Shown piece after piece: positions 20,774 to 29,458 of a stretch of DNA of 64,000 nucleotides. Under the pieces are notes generated by a model that was not told the DNA's origin, made no database searches, and saw only the letters and a list, made by a program, of their open reading frames with translations. The translations under genes and the position numbers were made by a program. Each line of letters opens with the position of its first letter. Within the stretch, counting starts at the first letter, position 1. Origin of the DNA: Verrucomicrobiales bacterium (GTDB lineage Bacteria > Verrucomicrobiota > Verrucomicrobiia > Verrucomicrobiales > V1-33); the NCBI GenBank assembly GCA_028293125.1, contig JAQGPJ010000012.1, positions 164,707 through 228,706 on the forward strand. The letters are read 5' to 3'.

Positions 20774-21931
20774 ATGACTGCCCAGACCGCTGCGGATGAT
20801 TGCCAGTCTATGCCGGTGCCGCCGCCGCGGCTCTGGCCCGGGCTCGCCGTTGGCCTCGCGCTGCTGGCCGCCGCCGGGCTGGTGTTCCACCGCACTTGGA
20901 CCATGGCGCGGGATGGAGCCGCGTTGCAGGCGGTCCGAACTGCGTCAGCCGCCGCCGCCGCCATGGAACGGACGCGGGCGGAGGAGGCCTGGGCCGCCGC
21001 CAACGACCTGCGGCGCAGAATGTCCGGCTTTCTGAGCCAGGATGCCCGGCCTGCCTTGGCGGTGGCCAGGGAAAAGGATTTGGAGGCGCTGGACCGCGCG
21101 GTGCGGTCGCTGGATGCGTGCTTTGACCGCTATGCCGGGGGCGTTGACCGATTCACTGGTGAGCTCACGGGCTGGGGCACCCGCTTCCGTCTGATCTGGC
21201 GGAAAGGCGTGGAGACTGCCAAACAGCGGGAGATTCCCGAGGGCACCGCCAAACTGGTGCGGGATAAATTTGAATCCTGTGTGGTGTCCGACGCCCGGCT
21301 GGAGGCGGATGTGATGGCGGTCATGCGCCAGTTCGCCTACGATCTGGAGGCCAATCGCAATGAGCTGCTGGGCACGCTGAAAACCCGGTTGGCGGCCTCG
21401 TCGCTGCCGGTGGAGGTGCGGAAGGTGGCCATGCAGGAGTTTCAAACCCAGTTTCAGCAGAACCTGACACGGCTGCTCAAAGAGCTGCCCTCCCATACCG
21501 TCGGGGTCGGTGTGGGCAGTCTCACGGCGGGGATTGTAGCTGAGGAGGCTGTCCGGCAGCTGGTGAGGATCGTGCTGACCCAGGCGGCGGCGCGTCTGGC
21601 GGGCAGCGCCATGGCCAGCGGCGGCGCGGCGGCCACTGCGGTGGCCGCGGGCGGGACCGGCGGCACCGTGGTGGCTCCGGGAGTCGGCACCGCCATCGGA
21701 GTGGCGGGAGGATTTGTGGTGGGAGCCGTGGTGGACTGGTGGATGACGGATAAATTCGAGGCCCAGGTGAAGACGGATGTGCTGACTTTTCTAAGAGCCA
21801 CCCGCAATGCCTTGGTGGGTGGACCGCAGGGGATTGAGTCTCTGCTGAAAGCTCAGGTGGACCAGGCGTCCTCCGCATGGGAACGTGCCGTCACCGGCTC
21901 CCTGCAGGCGTCGCTGCATCCGCCACCCTGA
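20774..21931 (+). CDS. Unknown membrane protein with glycine-zipper segment
   Basis: A 385-residue protein of unknown function. One transmembrane helix lies near residues 22-38 (LAVGLALLAAAGLVF). Then comes a long helical, probably extracytoplasmic region with charged heptads (about 45-240). A Gly/Ala-rich hydrophobic stretch lies at about 245-325 (VGVGVGSLTAGIVAEEAV, then GVGTAIGVAGGFVVGAVV), ending in DWWMTDKFE. The last part resembles a glycine zipper, able to pack or insert in a membrane. I use ATG 20774; a GTG at 20720 is possible. It is followed after 87 bases by a second secreted helical protein, and the two look like a unit. Confidence 0.7.
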   Translation: MTAQTAADDCQSMPVPPPRLWPGLAVGLALLAAAGLVFHRTWTMARDGAALQAVRTASAAAAAMERTRAEEAWAAANDLRRRMSGFLSQDARPALAVAREKDLEALDRAVRSLDACFDRYAGGVDRFTGELTGWGTRFRLIWRKGVETAKQREIPEGTAKLVRDKFESCVVSDARLEADVMAVMRQFAYDLEANRNELLGTLKTRLAASSLPVEVRKVAMQEFQTQFQQNLTRLLKELPSHTVGVGVGSLTAGIVAEEAVRQLVRIVLTQAAARLAGSAMASGGAAATAVAAGGTGGTVVAPGVGTAIGVAGGFVVGAVVDWWMTDKFEAQVKTDVLTFLRATRNALVGGPQGIESLLKAQVDQASSAWERAVTGSLQASLHPPP

Positions 21932-22018
21932 TTCCCGCTTCCGGTCTCTTTCCCCCTCCCAGCTTCAGCCTGAATCTGAATCCACTTTTAAAGTCCCCCT
22001 TCAACCTTCCTGACCGCC

Positions 22019-22891
22019 ATGAAATTGCTGCCTCTTTTTGTGTTGCTGGCTATCCCCACTCCCGCCTTTGCCCAGGGAGGAGCCGCCGCCCGTGTGGCAG
22101 TGGAGGTGATGGAGGGCGTGATGCGCCGCGGGGCCAGTGAGGCAACGGAGCGCACGGCACGGGAACTGGCCGAATTTGGAGGTCAGAAAGCGGTCCGTGA
22201 AATTCTGGAGCAGGCCGAGCGCGAAGGGGGGGAACTCCTGATGCGCCAAGTGGCGTCGCAGACAGAAAAACACGGCGTGCTGGCGCTTCAGGCCTTGAAG
22301 GGTGCCGGAGCCCCCGTGATCCGCGCCGTGGACGGTGTGCCGGCGGAATTGGCGGAGAACAGTCTGCGGGCCTTGGTGCGGGAGCCGGTCGCCATGAGGC
22401 AGCTGGCCACGGAGTTCGGCAGCACGGCTCTGGAAACCGCCGCCAAACATTCCGGTCTGGCGGTTCCTATCGGCAGACGCCTGGGCACTGAAGGCTTGGA
22501 AACTGCCCGCCATCTGAATCTGGACCAGGCCGCGATGCTCAGCCGCAACGCCGACAGCCTGGCGCAGCTGCCGGCCGCCGAGCGCTCGCAGCTTCTTGGC
22601 TTTATCCGGCAGTCCCCTGCCAAGGCGCTGGCTTGGGTGGAAAAGCATCCCCGGCTGCTGGTTGCCGCCAGCGCCACCACCGCTGTAGTGTTGGCCCGCG
22701 AAGAGATTTTCGGCATTGCCGCCACTGGTCAGCAGGGTTTCATTGAGCGCGCCGCCGGAGCTGTTTACCGAGCCTTCCAGAAACCCATCAATTGGGCTCT
22801 GGGAGGGGTGGCGGCCATCGTTCTCGCCTGGGGCGGCTTCAAGGTCTGGGCGGTCGCCTGCTTTCTGAAGCGCAGACGCCGCACAGCCTGA
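22019..22891 (+). CDS. Unknown secreted helical protein, C-terminal anchor
   Basis: A 290-residue protein with a signal peptide (MKLLPLFVLLAIPTPAFAQG), an Ala/Glu-rich helical middle, and a C-terminal membrane helix (WALGGVAAIVLAWGGFKVW) followed by the basic tail LKRRRRTA. It would therefore be held in the inner membrane with its bulk outside the cytoplasm. Its middle part has repeated helical segments (VMEGVMRRGASEATERTARE, ALKGAGAPVIRAVDGVPAEL). No family was recognised. It is paired with the upstream 385-residue gene on the same strand. Confidence 0.7.
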   Translation: MKLLPLFVLLAIPTPAFAQGGAAARVAVEVMEGVMRRGASEATERTARELAEFGGQKAVREILEQAEREGGELLMRQVASQTEKHGVLALQALKGAGAPVIRAVDGVPAELAENSLRALVREPVAMRQLATEFGSTALETAAKHSGLAVPIGRRLGTEGLETARHLNLDQAAMLSRNADSLAQLPAAERSQLLGFIRQSPAKALAWVEKHPRLLVAASATTAVVLAREEIFGIAATGQQGFIERAAGAVYRAFQKPINWALGGVAAIVLAWGGFKVWAVACFLKRRRRTA

Positions 22892-22953
22892 TCTGGCTGC
22901 GGGACAGAACGCTGCAGGAAGGCACCGGGTGGCTGTTCCCTTCCGGACGGTCC

Positions 22954-23688
22954 TCAGATGTTGGACCCGAGAAAGGTATGGATGCCGCACTCTGTTTTGT
23001 CAAAACCCTCCCAGCGGCCCGCCCGCTCCTGCTCACCGCCGCTGGCACGGGTGCAGGGCCAGCAGCCAATGGTGCGGTAGCCCCGGTCGTGCAGGGGATT
23101 GTAGGGAATGCCATTGGCCTTGATGTATTCCCAGACGGCCTCCCGGCTCCAGTTGGCCATGGGATTGAGCTTGAGAATGTGGTTCCCGCGCAGTTTGTCG
23201 AACTCATACAGCTCCAAAATGCCGGTTTTCGAGCGGGTATCACTCTGATTCCGCCGCAGACCGGTGATCCAAACGTCCAGATGCGATAGCTTCTGCTGCA
23301 GCGGCAGCACCTTGCGCAGGGTGCAGCAAGTGTCCGGATTGGATTCCCAAAGGTTGCCGCCGTAGGTGGTGTACTGTTCGGGCACTGTTTGAGCCGGCTC
23401 CAGATTCTGAATCCTGATGCCAAAAAATTTCTCCAGTCGCTCCTTCAATTCATAGGTTTCAGGAAACAGCAGGCCGGTGTCCAGAGTGAAGACCGGGAAA
23501 TCGAGACCCAGCTTGCGCGCATGGTGGATAATGACCAGCCCCGATCCCTGATAGCTGGTGCCGATCTGCGCCCGCGTGCCGAAGGTTTCCCAAGTCCAAG
23601 TCAGGATATCCTCCAGCTTGGCCGTCTCAAAACGCTCAGCTTCCGCGTGAACGTTCAACCCGGCATGTTCTTCAAGTAAAAAAGCCAT
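22954..23688 (-). CDS. cysH: APS/PAPS reductase, Fe-S type
   Basis: Reduces activated sulfate to sulfite in assimilation, using thioredoxin or glutathione. In 244 residues it has the PP-loop region (SYQGSGLVIIHHARKLGLDF) and FTLDTGLLFPETYEL. Cys pairs at 121-122 (TCCTLRK) and at 209/212 (GCWPCT) are the four ligands of a [4Fe-4S] cluster. The catalytic ECGIH is at 233-237. The cluster ligands favour adenylyl-sulfate (APS) as substrate over PAPS, as known for this subfamily. Unlike its neighbours, it has a good Shine-Dalgarno sequence, AAGGAG at 23698-23703, nine bases before the ATG. Confidence 0.93.
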   Translation of the reverse strand: MAFLLEEHAGLNVHAEAERFETAKLEDILTWTWETFGTRAQIGTSYQGSGLVIIHHARKLGLDFPVFTLDTGLLFPETYELKERLEKFFGIRIQNLEPAQTVPEQYTTYGGNLWESNPDTCCTLRKVLPLQQKLSHLDVWITGLRRNQSDTRSKTGILELYEFDKLRGNHILKLNPMANWSREAVWEYIKANGIPYNPLHDRGYRTIGCWPCTRASGGEQERAGRWEGFDKTECGIHTFLGSNI

Positions 23689-23697
23689 AATGGAATT

Positions 23698-23703
23698 CTC
23701 CTT
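23698..23703 (-). promoter_or_regulatory. Shine-Dalgarno sequence of cysH
   Basis: AAGGAG on the minus strand, nine bases before the cysH ATG. It is noted because this is the only clear purine-rich ribosome binding site I found at a gene start in the window. Confidence 0.7.
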
Positions 23704-23706
23704 ATT

Positions 23707-23716
23707 TCCTATAGGA
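23707..23716. promoter_or_regulatory. Palindrome in the cysH leader
   Basis: A perfect 10-bp palindrome (TCCTATAGGA) immediately upstream of the cysH Shine-Dalgarno sequence. Its position fits an operator for a sulfur- or cluster-responsive repressor, for example of the Rrf2 type. This is an inference from position only. Confidence 0.3.
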
Positions 23717-24004
23717 TTTACCGGATTCAGAAAAAGTCAACAACACCCCGGATTTAAGCAACTTGTCGGTATCCCATCCACCCGGTTTTTGAATTGAAAG
23801 GGCCCATGACTTATGCTCTGGTGGAAGCCCGGTTTAAAAAGGACTGTGCCGCCTCGGAGCTCGTTGGCGACCGCCTTCTGCATTATCTGCCGGAGGAGCG
23901 GGTACAGTGATTTTACAACGGCTTGCAGTCTGATGGCTCAGCACGTTCTGATCACGCAAAAACCAGGTTTTGAATGGCTCCTGCATCACGGCCATCCGGA
24001 ATGC
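23717..24004. other. Intergenic region between cysH and rpmA
   Basis: About 290 bases. It holds a possible 34-codon plus-strand frame (ATG 23806 to stop 23910, beginning MTYALVEARFKKD) with a weak purine tract ahead of it. I do not consider it proven coding. The cysH promoter should lie near 23717-23780, where AT-rich sequence is visible without clear boxes. Confidence 0.35.
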
Positions 24005-24039
24005 AAAAAAACAGGCGCTTCCTGAGAAGCGCCTGTTTT
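24005..24039 (-). terminator. Terminator of the rplU-rpmA operon
   Basis: A 14-bp stem (24008-24021 with 24026-24039) has a CTGA loop. It is flanked by A and T runs, so it is bidirectional in principle. It lies about 30 bases past the rpmA stop codon. Confidence 0.85.
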
Positions 24040-24071
24040 AAAGAGAATTGGATGAGTTGAAGATGTTCGGC

Positions 24072-24347
24072 TCAGTTGAGAGCGGCGGCTTCAACTGCGG
24101 CGGGCACGCCATCCACATTCACGCGGCGGCCTTCACGGTCGAAACGCACGCGGCCATCGGTGAGGGCGAAGATGGTGAAGTCACGGCCAAGACCGACATT
24201 GACACCGGGCACCCATTTAGTGCCACGCTGACGGATGATGATATTGCCGGCAATGACGGTCTGACCGCCGAATTTCTTGACACCGAGGCGTTTGCTCTGG
24301 CTGTCACGTCCGTTTTTGACGGAACCTTGTCCTTTTTTATGGGCCAT
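24072..24347 (-). CDS. rpmA: 50S ribosomal protein L27
   Basis: A large-subunit ribosomal protein near the peptidyl-transferase centre. Its 91 residues begin [20 protein letters not shown], with the N-terminal tail that reaches the active site, followed by [20 protein letters not shown] and the RGTKW segment. It has no cleavable N-terminal extension of the Firmicutes kind. It follows rplU after 15 bases and a terminator follows, so rplU-rpmA is a compact operon in the common bacterial order. Confidence 0.98.
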   Translation of the reverse strand: MAHKKGQGSVKNGRDSQSKRLGVKKFGGQTVIAGNIIIRQRGTKWVPGVNVGLGRDFTIFALTDGRVRFDREGRRVNVDGVPAAVEAAALN

Positions 24348-24362
24348 AAAACAGAGGAGGGA

Positions 24363-24677
24363 TTAGAGGTTGATGGATTCGACCTCAAGGCGGGTCAGAT
24401 GCTGGCGGTGGCCTTTGGTTTTGTGAAAACCTTTGCGGCGCTTGAATTTGAAATTGATGACCTTCTTGGCGCGGTGCTGGTCAATGACCTTGGCGGTGAC
24501 GGTGGCTCCGGCAACCAAAGGGGCACCGATGCGGCTGTCGCCTTCGGCTCCGTAGAAGAGCACCTGATCGAGGGTGACGGAGCTGCCCACCTCCGCGTCG
24601 AGAAGCTCGACGTCGAATTTGAGGCCTTTGGAAACGCGGTACTGTTTGCCGCCGGTTTTGATGATTGCGAAAGCCAT
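24363..24677 (-). CDS. rplU: 50S ribosomal protein L21
   Basis: A large-subunit ribosomal protein that binds 23S rRNA. From ATG 24677 it has 104 residues, beginning [20 protein letters not shown]. The C-terminal [20 protein letters not shown] and the [11 protein letters not shown] end are typical. The frame remains open to 24908 but the longer reading has no L21 homology. It is the first gene of the rplU-rpmA operon; obgE does not follow. Confidence 0.97.
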   Translation of the reverse strand: MAFAIIKTGGKQYRVSKGLKFDVELLDAEVGSSVTLDQVLFYGAEGDSRIGAPLVAGATVTAKVIDQHRAKKVINFKFKRRKGFHKTKGHRQHLTRLEVESINL

Positions 24678-24911
24678 AATCCTGAAACTGGGAAAAAAGA
24701 AACGCCCCAGCTTGGAATGAGCCGGGCCGGAGGGCCGGGAGACTTCCACACCCCCTGCGCCCGTGCAAGTGGTTTTTGCGGATTTTGGGAGCCGCTGCGG
24801 CGGGAAACAGGAATTTTTCGAAAATTTTCCCGCAGCTTTCCCACAGTGGCCGGCGGGGTTTGACCGGAAAGCAGAGCCGGACTCAACCGGGTTCCATCTT
24901 CCTGTCAAAAT

Positions 24912-25514
24912 TCAAAGGGAAGGGGAAAGCTCCGGAGGCCGCCGGTCGGATTTACGGATGACGAGCACAAACGGGGCGGAAGCTCCGGAGTTCAGCGTTT
25001 TAAAAGTGGAGACATGATAATCCCGCGCTGGAAGTCCGGCGGCGAAAGTTTCCATCCGGGAGGCCTCGGCGGCACCGCCGGGGTGGCCGGGGTACAGCAC
25101 CATCAGCAGCAGGCCTCCGGAACGCAGCAGGGGCAGGGCGGAAACGGCGGCAGCATGGGTGGTCTCCGGCTGGGTGATGACCGTTTTGTCGCCACCGGGC
25201 AGGTAACCCAGATTGAAGATGATGGCGGCAAAACGTCCTTCGGAATCCGGGGGCAGATACTGGCTGATCCGGCTGTGGCAGGCGGTCAGCACCTCCTGGC
25301 AGGCGGAGGGAATGCCGTGATTCTCCAGCAGGGTCCGCGTGGCGGCAACCGCCTGGGGTTGGAGGTCGAAGGCAAACACATGGCCCTGAGGACCTGTCAG
25401 CCGGGTCAGAAACAGGGTGTCGTGGCCATTGCCCGCCGTGGCGTCGAGAGCCCAATCCCCCGGCTTCAAGTGGGCGCTGAGCAGCAGGTGGCAGAAGTCC
25501 ACGGCGGATAACAT
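24912..25514 (-). CDS. mnmM: MnmM/YtqB-like SAM methyltransferase
   Basis: A 200-residue methyltransferase of the PF06962 type, whose Bacillus member MnmM (YtqB) methylates 5-aminomethyl-2-thiouridine at the tRNA wobble position. The start is ATG 25514. Motif I is ALDATAGNGHDTLFLTRLTG. The family signature FNLGYLPGGDKTVITQPETT is complete (residues about 110-129), followed by GGLLLMVLYPGHPGG. I am confident of the family and less so of the exact substrate. It lies upstream of rplU on the same strand with a gap of over 200 bases. Confidence 0.85.
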   Translation of the reverse strand: MLSAVDFCHLLLSAHLKPGDWALDATAGNGHDTLFLTRLTGPQGHVFAFDLQPQAVAATRTLLENHGIPSACQEVLTACHSRISQYLPPDSEGRFAAIIFNLGYLPGGDKTVITQPETTHAAAVSALPLLRSGGLLLMVLYPGHPGGAAEASRMETFAAGLPARDYHVSTFKTLNSGASAPFVLVIRKSDRRPPELSPSL

Positions 25515-25876
25515 CCCGCAGAATGGACGGGGGCGGGAGGGACTCAACCTGAAAGCGGAGCTGGGTCCCTCCCGCCGTTGAGGCGAGGGCGCTGGAGGGC
25601 AGGGAGGGTGGAGGAAAAAGGATGAACCGCCCGCCGCCACGGAGCACGTCCATGAAAACGACATACGCGTTTTTTTATGAGTTGACCGTGGGCACTCCGG
25701 CAATCCGTGGCATAAATGCCCGCCCTGATCTGTCCCTTGCGGCTGATTCCGCGGCCGGCGGCGCTTTGCAGCGTGGCTGTCATGGATTTCCGCCGTGGAA
25801 AAAGGAAATTGAACACCAATGGGGCTGAAGTGTTCCAATTTCCCTGACGCCCCGAATTTTTAACCACCTCCCAGAC
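25515..25876. other. Intergenic region ahead of the type II secretion operon
   Basis: About 360 bases between the diverging mnmM and gspG genes. It must contain both promoters. A short plus-strand frame at 25622-25828 has no family character. I see no clear sigma-70 or sigma-54 boxes. Confidence 0.4.
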
Positions 25877-26299
25877 ATGAAAGTGCTCAACACCCAACTC
25901 ACCTCCCGCCGCCAACGCCGCGGTTTCACCCTCATGGAGCTGCTCCTCGTGCTGGCCATCATCGGCCTGCTCATGGGAGGCGGCGCCGCGGTTTACAGCG
26001 GCATCATGGATGGTGCCAAAGCCACTAAAACCCGCTCCAAAATCGGGACCATCAGCATGCAGATCCAGCAGTACCAGGCCCAGAAGAGCGGCAAGCTGCC
26101 CAGCCAGAGCGTGGGCCTGAATGCCCTGAAGCAAATCGGCGCCGTCAAAACGGAGGAGGAACTCCTCGACGCCTGGGGTGAGCCTCTCATCTACAATATT
26201 CCCGCCAAAAAAGGCGGCGACGGGTTCGATCTCTGGTCCAAGGGACCGGACAAGCTGGAGAACACCGGCGACGATATCGGCAACTGGATCACTCCCTGA
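25877..26299 (+). CDS. gspG: Major pseudopilin GspG
   Basis: Main subunit of the type II secretion pseudopilus. It has 140 residues with prepilin cleavage after Gly16 (RRGFTLMELLLVLAIIGLLM) and Glu at +5. The C-terminal half is the classic GspG calcium-loop region: LLDAWGEPLIYNIPAKKGGD, then DLWSKGPDKLENTGDDIGNW. This end is diagnostic and separates it from type IV pilins. It is the first gene of a nine-gene operon. The leader before the ATG is pyrimidine-rich and has no Shine-Dalgarno sequence. Confidence 0.95.
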   Translation: MKVLNTQLTSRRQRRGFTLMELLLVLAIIGLLMGGGAAVYSGIMDGAKATKTRSKIGTISMQIQQYQAQKSGKLPSQSVGLNALKQIGAVKTEEELLDAWGEPLIYNIPAKKGGDGFDLWSKGPDKLENTGDDIGNWITP

Positions 26300-26394
26300 G
26301 GGACCGCCTCCCTCGTCCGCTTCCCAAGGGGCTGGTTTGATGACTGGTTCCTGAATTCCGCCGCCGGAAACTCCCTCCTCCCTGCTTCGACCTT

Positions 26395-26925
26395 ATGAAA
26401 CGCCGCGCCTTTACCCTGATGGAGATGCTGGTGGCGCTGGCCATCATCGGGCTCCTGCTGGCCGGCAGTTTTATCGCGGCCAGCACCCTGAATCAGGAGC
26501 GGGCGCTCCGCACTCCCCTGAATGAGCTGCGCATCATGGCCAAAAAAGCCTGGGCGCGCTCCATGGAGGAGCAGCGGGCCTGGCAGATCCGGCTGATGCA
26601 GGACCGGTTTGTTCTGGAGCCCCGGCAGGCGGTCAATGCAGACGACCAGCGGTATTTTCAAACCACGGACCAGCAGATGGGCCGTTCCACCGGGATTCAG
26701 TCCTATGTGCTGGAGCCGGGTATCCGCATGGAAGTCCGGCACTGGGGGGAGGCCAAATGGCATCCTCCCATGCCGGACAGCTGGGTCTTCGAGCACAGCG
26801 GGCTCTGTGAGCCCATCAATATCCGCTTTATCTCCGAAACCGCATCCGTCACCGCCAGCTTTGATCCTCTGACCGCCGCGGCCCTTGACGAAATGTTTGA
26901 ATTCGTCGGAGAGCAGAAACAATGA
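26395..26925 (+). CDS. gspH: Minor pseudopilin, GspH-like
   Basis: A 176-residue prepilin-like protein. The cleavage region is very close to the N-terminus (KRRAFTLMEMLVALAIIGLL), with Ala instead of the usual Gly before the Phe and Glu at +5. The rest is a beta-rich minor pseudopilin body with a short conserved-looking segment VLEPGIRMEVRHWGEAKW. Assignment to GspH rests on gene order (after gspG, before gspI) and size. The stop codon overlaps the start of the next gene (ATGA at 26922-26925). Confidence 0.8.
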   Translation: MKRRAFTLMEMLVALAIIGLLLAGSFIAASTLNQERALRTPLNELRIMAKKAWARSMEEQRAWQIRLMQDRFVLEPRQAVNADDQRYFQTTDQQMGRSTGIQSYVLEPGIRMEVRHWGEAKWHPPMPDSWVFEHSGLCEPINIRFISETASVTASFDPLTAAALDEMFEFVGEQKQ

Positions 26926-27386
26926 AAATCCATCCGCCCCCGTCCCCGCACCGCCGCCGGGCCCGTGTCCACAGCGGGATGATCCTGCTGGAGATGCTGA
27001 TGGCCATCGCCATTTTCGGCATGGTGGCGCTGGGGCTCATGCGGGCGCTGATGATCGGAGCGCAGACGGCCATCATCGCCCAGATGGAGCTGCGGATGAT
27101 CCAGAAAATGCAGTCCACTCTGACGGAGTACAGCAAGGTGCAGACCCTCCAGGAGGGGGCCTACGACATTCCGGCGACCGATATCGACATGGGTGTGGCC
27201 ATGCGGGTGCAGGTGGAGAAAATGGACAAACTCCTCAACGCCGATGGGCAGCCGCTCAATGATATGTATCACATTATGGTCACAGCGGAGTACGAAAATT
27301 TCGGGACCAAGGGCCAGATGACTGCCGACACCTACCGCTATGCCAATCTTTACAAGACCCAGGCAGGAGCAGTGACCACCAACTGA
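26922..27386 (+). CDS. gspI: Minor pseudopilin, GspI-like
   Basis: A 154-residue prepilin-like protein with a longer basic leader (PHRRRARVHSG). Cleavage is expected after Gly19, followed by MILLEMLMAIAIFGMVALGL, so the usual Phe is replaced by Met while Glu at +5 is kept. It starts inside the stop codon of the previous gene, which suggests translational coupling. GspI is inferred from order, size and the LLEML start. It would form the pseudopilus tip with GspJ and GspK. Confidence 0.8.
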   Translation: MKIHPPPSPHRRRARVHSGMILLEMLMAIAIFGMVALGLMRALMIGAQTAIIAQMELRMIQKMQSTLTEYSKVQTLQEGAYDIPATDIDMGVAMRVQVEKMDKLLNADGQPLNDMYHIMVTAEYENFGTKGQMTADTYRYANLYKTQAGAVTTN

Positions 27387-27408
27387 TCCCGACCGGAAGC
27401 CAGCAGTG

Positions 27409-28308
27409 ATGAGCCCTTTTCCCCCTCTCTCCTCCCGGACCGGAGCCCGGCCCCTTCCACGGTCACTGTCCATCAAACGGAAAGCGGCAGGCTTCACCCT
27501 GATGGAGGTGCTGCTGGGGCTGGCGCTTTTCTCCATTCTGATCGGCGGGGTTTTCTCCGTGCAGCGCGGCACTCTGGAGACCAGCCGGGCCATCACGGAA
27601 CGCGAGGCCAAAACCATGCGCATGAACAGTTTTGCGGAGTTGCTGCGGCGGACCTTTGAGTCCATGCCGGGCAACTCAAAGCTGGTGCTTGCACGGGTGG
27701 GAGGAATCAATTCCAGTTACAGCGATGTGCAGTTTATCGATTATCCCCTCGCCTTCTCTTGGCCAGGGGTGCCGGCGGGCTCGAAAAGCGTGGTCTTCCG
27801 GACGGAGCGCACACCCGCCGGGGTGGGCCTTGGGGCCACCCTGATGTATCTGGACGAGGATCAGACCCAGGATTACGAGCAGAACAAGCTGGACGAGCGC
27901 CAAGTGCTGGCACAGCTGAATCTGATGGAGGGCATTGCGCGGCTGGAGTGGGCGGTTTTTGACGACACCACCCAGGAATGGCAGACGGAGTGGCTGCGGG
28001 ACAAAACCACACGCCCGTCCTTTGTGACCCTGACCTTGGAATATCTGGACGGACAGGATCCCGTGCAGCTTTACTTCTGGATTCCCCAGATGGCGAATCC
28101 CTCCACTTTTACACAGACTGGCGGGCCCGGAGGCGGGGGCGGCGGCGGCGGTCCTGGAGGGGGAGGGCCAGGCGGTGGTGGCGGACCCGGGACCGGCGGA
28201 CCACCTCCCGGAGGCGGTCCGGGCGGCGGAGGCGGTCGCCCAAGAGGTGGCGGCGGAGGCGGAGGCCCAAGGGGCGGCGGTGGTGGTGGAGGCGGAGGCC
28301 GGCGCTAG
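27409..28308 (+). CDS. gspJ: Minor pseudopilin GspJ-like with Gly-rich tail
   Basis: A 299-residue prepilin-like protein. Cleavage is expected after Gly28 (KAAGFTLMEVLLGLALFSIL) with Glu at +5. The globular part runs to about residue 238 and contains RLEWAVFDDTTQEWQTEWL, in keeping with the GspJ beta-sheet. The final 60 residues are almost only Gly with Pro and Arg, a tail not normally found in GspJ. The tail keeps frame to the stop codon and is not a sequencing artefact I can demonstrate. The start is ATG 27409 (a GTG precedes it). Confidence 0.82.
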   Translation: MSPFPPLSSRTGARPLPRSLSIKRKAAGFTLMEVLLGLALFSILIGGVFSVQRGTLETSRAITEREAKTMRMNSFAELLRRTFESMPGNSKLVLARVGGINSSYSDVQFIDYPLAFSWPGVPAGSKSVVFRTERTPAGVGLGATLMYLDEDQTQDYEQNKLDERQVLAQLNLMEGIARLEWAVFDDTTQEWQTEWLRDKTTRPSFVTLTLEYLDGQDPVQLYFWIPQMANPSTFTQTGGPGGGGGGGGPGGGGPGGGGGPGTGGPPPGGGPGGGGGRPRGGGGGGGPRGGGGGGGGGRR

Positions 28309-28444
28309 GGCTCCGTTCAATCGTTGGAAGCGTTCCTTTTTCCTGACAGCCGCACTTCTTTTCCACAAACACGCTCCGGATTTTGCTTTTGGCTGCATCG
28401 GATTTTCACCATTTTACCTAACTGCGGGCTTTTTCCCATCAATC

Positions 28445-29458
28445 ATGACTCCCCAATTTTCCAGCTCCGGCCATCTGCCGCGCAGCCGCCGCCGTCACCG
28501 GCGGCGCGGCTCGGCGCTGCTGCTGGTTATGTGGCTCATTTCCATGCTGAGCCTCCTGATTTATTCCACCGTGCAGGTGGTGGCGCATGACATGGACATC
28601 ACTATCTCCCAGAAAAAGGCCTTCCGCGCCCGTCAGCTGACGGAGATGGGGATCAACATCGCCTGCAACCCGGTGGTCAAGGAGAGCGACACCGCCCTGC
28701 TCAATCAGGTCATGGGGGACGGGGAGTCCTTCTCCGTAACCATTCGGGGAGAGGGGGGGCGCTTCAATGTCAACACTCTCCTTCAGAACAAAAGCCGCGA
28801 TTTTTTTGAGCGGACCTTCGAGCTGTGGGGACTGGACAAGGATGCGGCCAGCGCGGTGACGGACTGCCTGCTGGACTGGACCGACGCCGACGAACAGAAG
28901 GAGCTGCACGGCATGGAGCGCGAGGACTTCGAGGAGCTGAACTACAGCGGCTACCCTTTTGACCGTCCCTTTTACAGCTTGGATGAAATGCTGCTGGTGC
29001 CGGGGTTCGACCAAGTGACGGCTCTGAAAAAGGACTGGCGCGATTATTTCACCATCTACAGCGCCGGAAAGCTGGACCTCAACGCCGCCGAGCCCAAGGT
29101 GATCGCGCTGGGCATGAATATCAGCAAGGCCTCCTTTGACGCCGCCAGTCAGGACTTCGAGGCCGACATGAAGGACGCCGTGGAATTTGTGGAAAAATAC
29201 CGCTGGGGCGCGGACGGCATCGAATTCACTACCGACGACCAGAAGGTGCAAAGTGTGGAGGAAGCCTATTCCCAGCTCGGATTCACCCCCGACTCCACGG
29301 AGGGAGGCACCTATTTTGGAGTGAATGACACCACGGTCCACATCGAAAGTGTGGCTACAGTGAACGATTACCGTAAACGGGTTGTCCTAGTGATCCGTAA
29401 CCGCACTCAGGGCACACCCCAAATCCTGGCCCGCGAGGAGGTTCCCCTATTTCAATGA
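28445..29458 (+). CDS. gspK: Pseudopilin-tip protein GspK
   Basis: A 337-residue protein. The N-terminus GSALLLVMWLISMLSLLIYS, after an Arg-rich leader, is the GspK form of a prepilin signal and lacks Glu at +5, as known for GspK. The body contains the saposin-like helical domain pattern LLDWTDADEQ and the family motif GKLDLNAAEPKVI. GspK caps the pseudopilus and is thought to regulate its length. Its stop codon overlaps the start of the next gene (ATGA at 29455-29458). Confidence 0.9.
   Translation: MTPQFSSSGHLPRSRRRHRRRGSALLLVMWLISMLSLLIYSTVQVVAHDMDITISQKKAFRARQLTEMGINIACNPVVKESDTALLNQVMGDGESFSVTIRGEGGRFNVNTLLQNKSRDFFERTFELWGLDKDAASAVTDCLLDWTDADEQKELHGMEREDFEELNYSGYPFDRPFYSLDEMLLVPGFDQVTALKKDWRDYFTIYSAGKLDLNAAEPKVIALGMNISKASFDAASQDFEADMKDAVEFVEKYRWGADGIEFTTDDQKVQSVEEAYSQLGFTPDSTEGGTYFGVNDTTVHIESVATVNDYRKRVVLVIRNRTQGTPQILAREEVPLFQ

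Noticed and set aside
28120..28308. Possible CRISPR or other repeat array in the Gly-rich region
   Set aside because: The repetition is in-frame GGN codons of the GspJ tail, without spacer-repeat structure.
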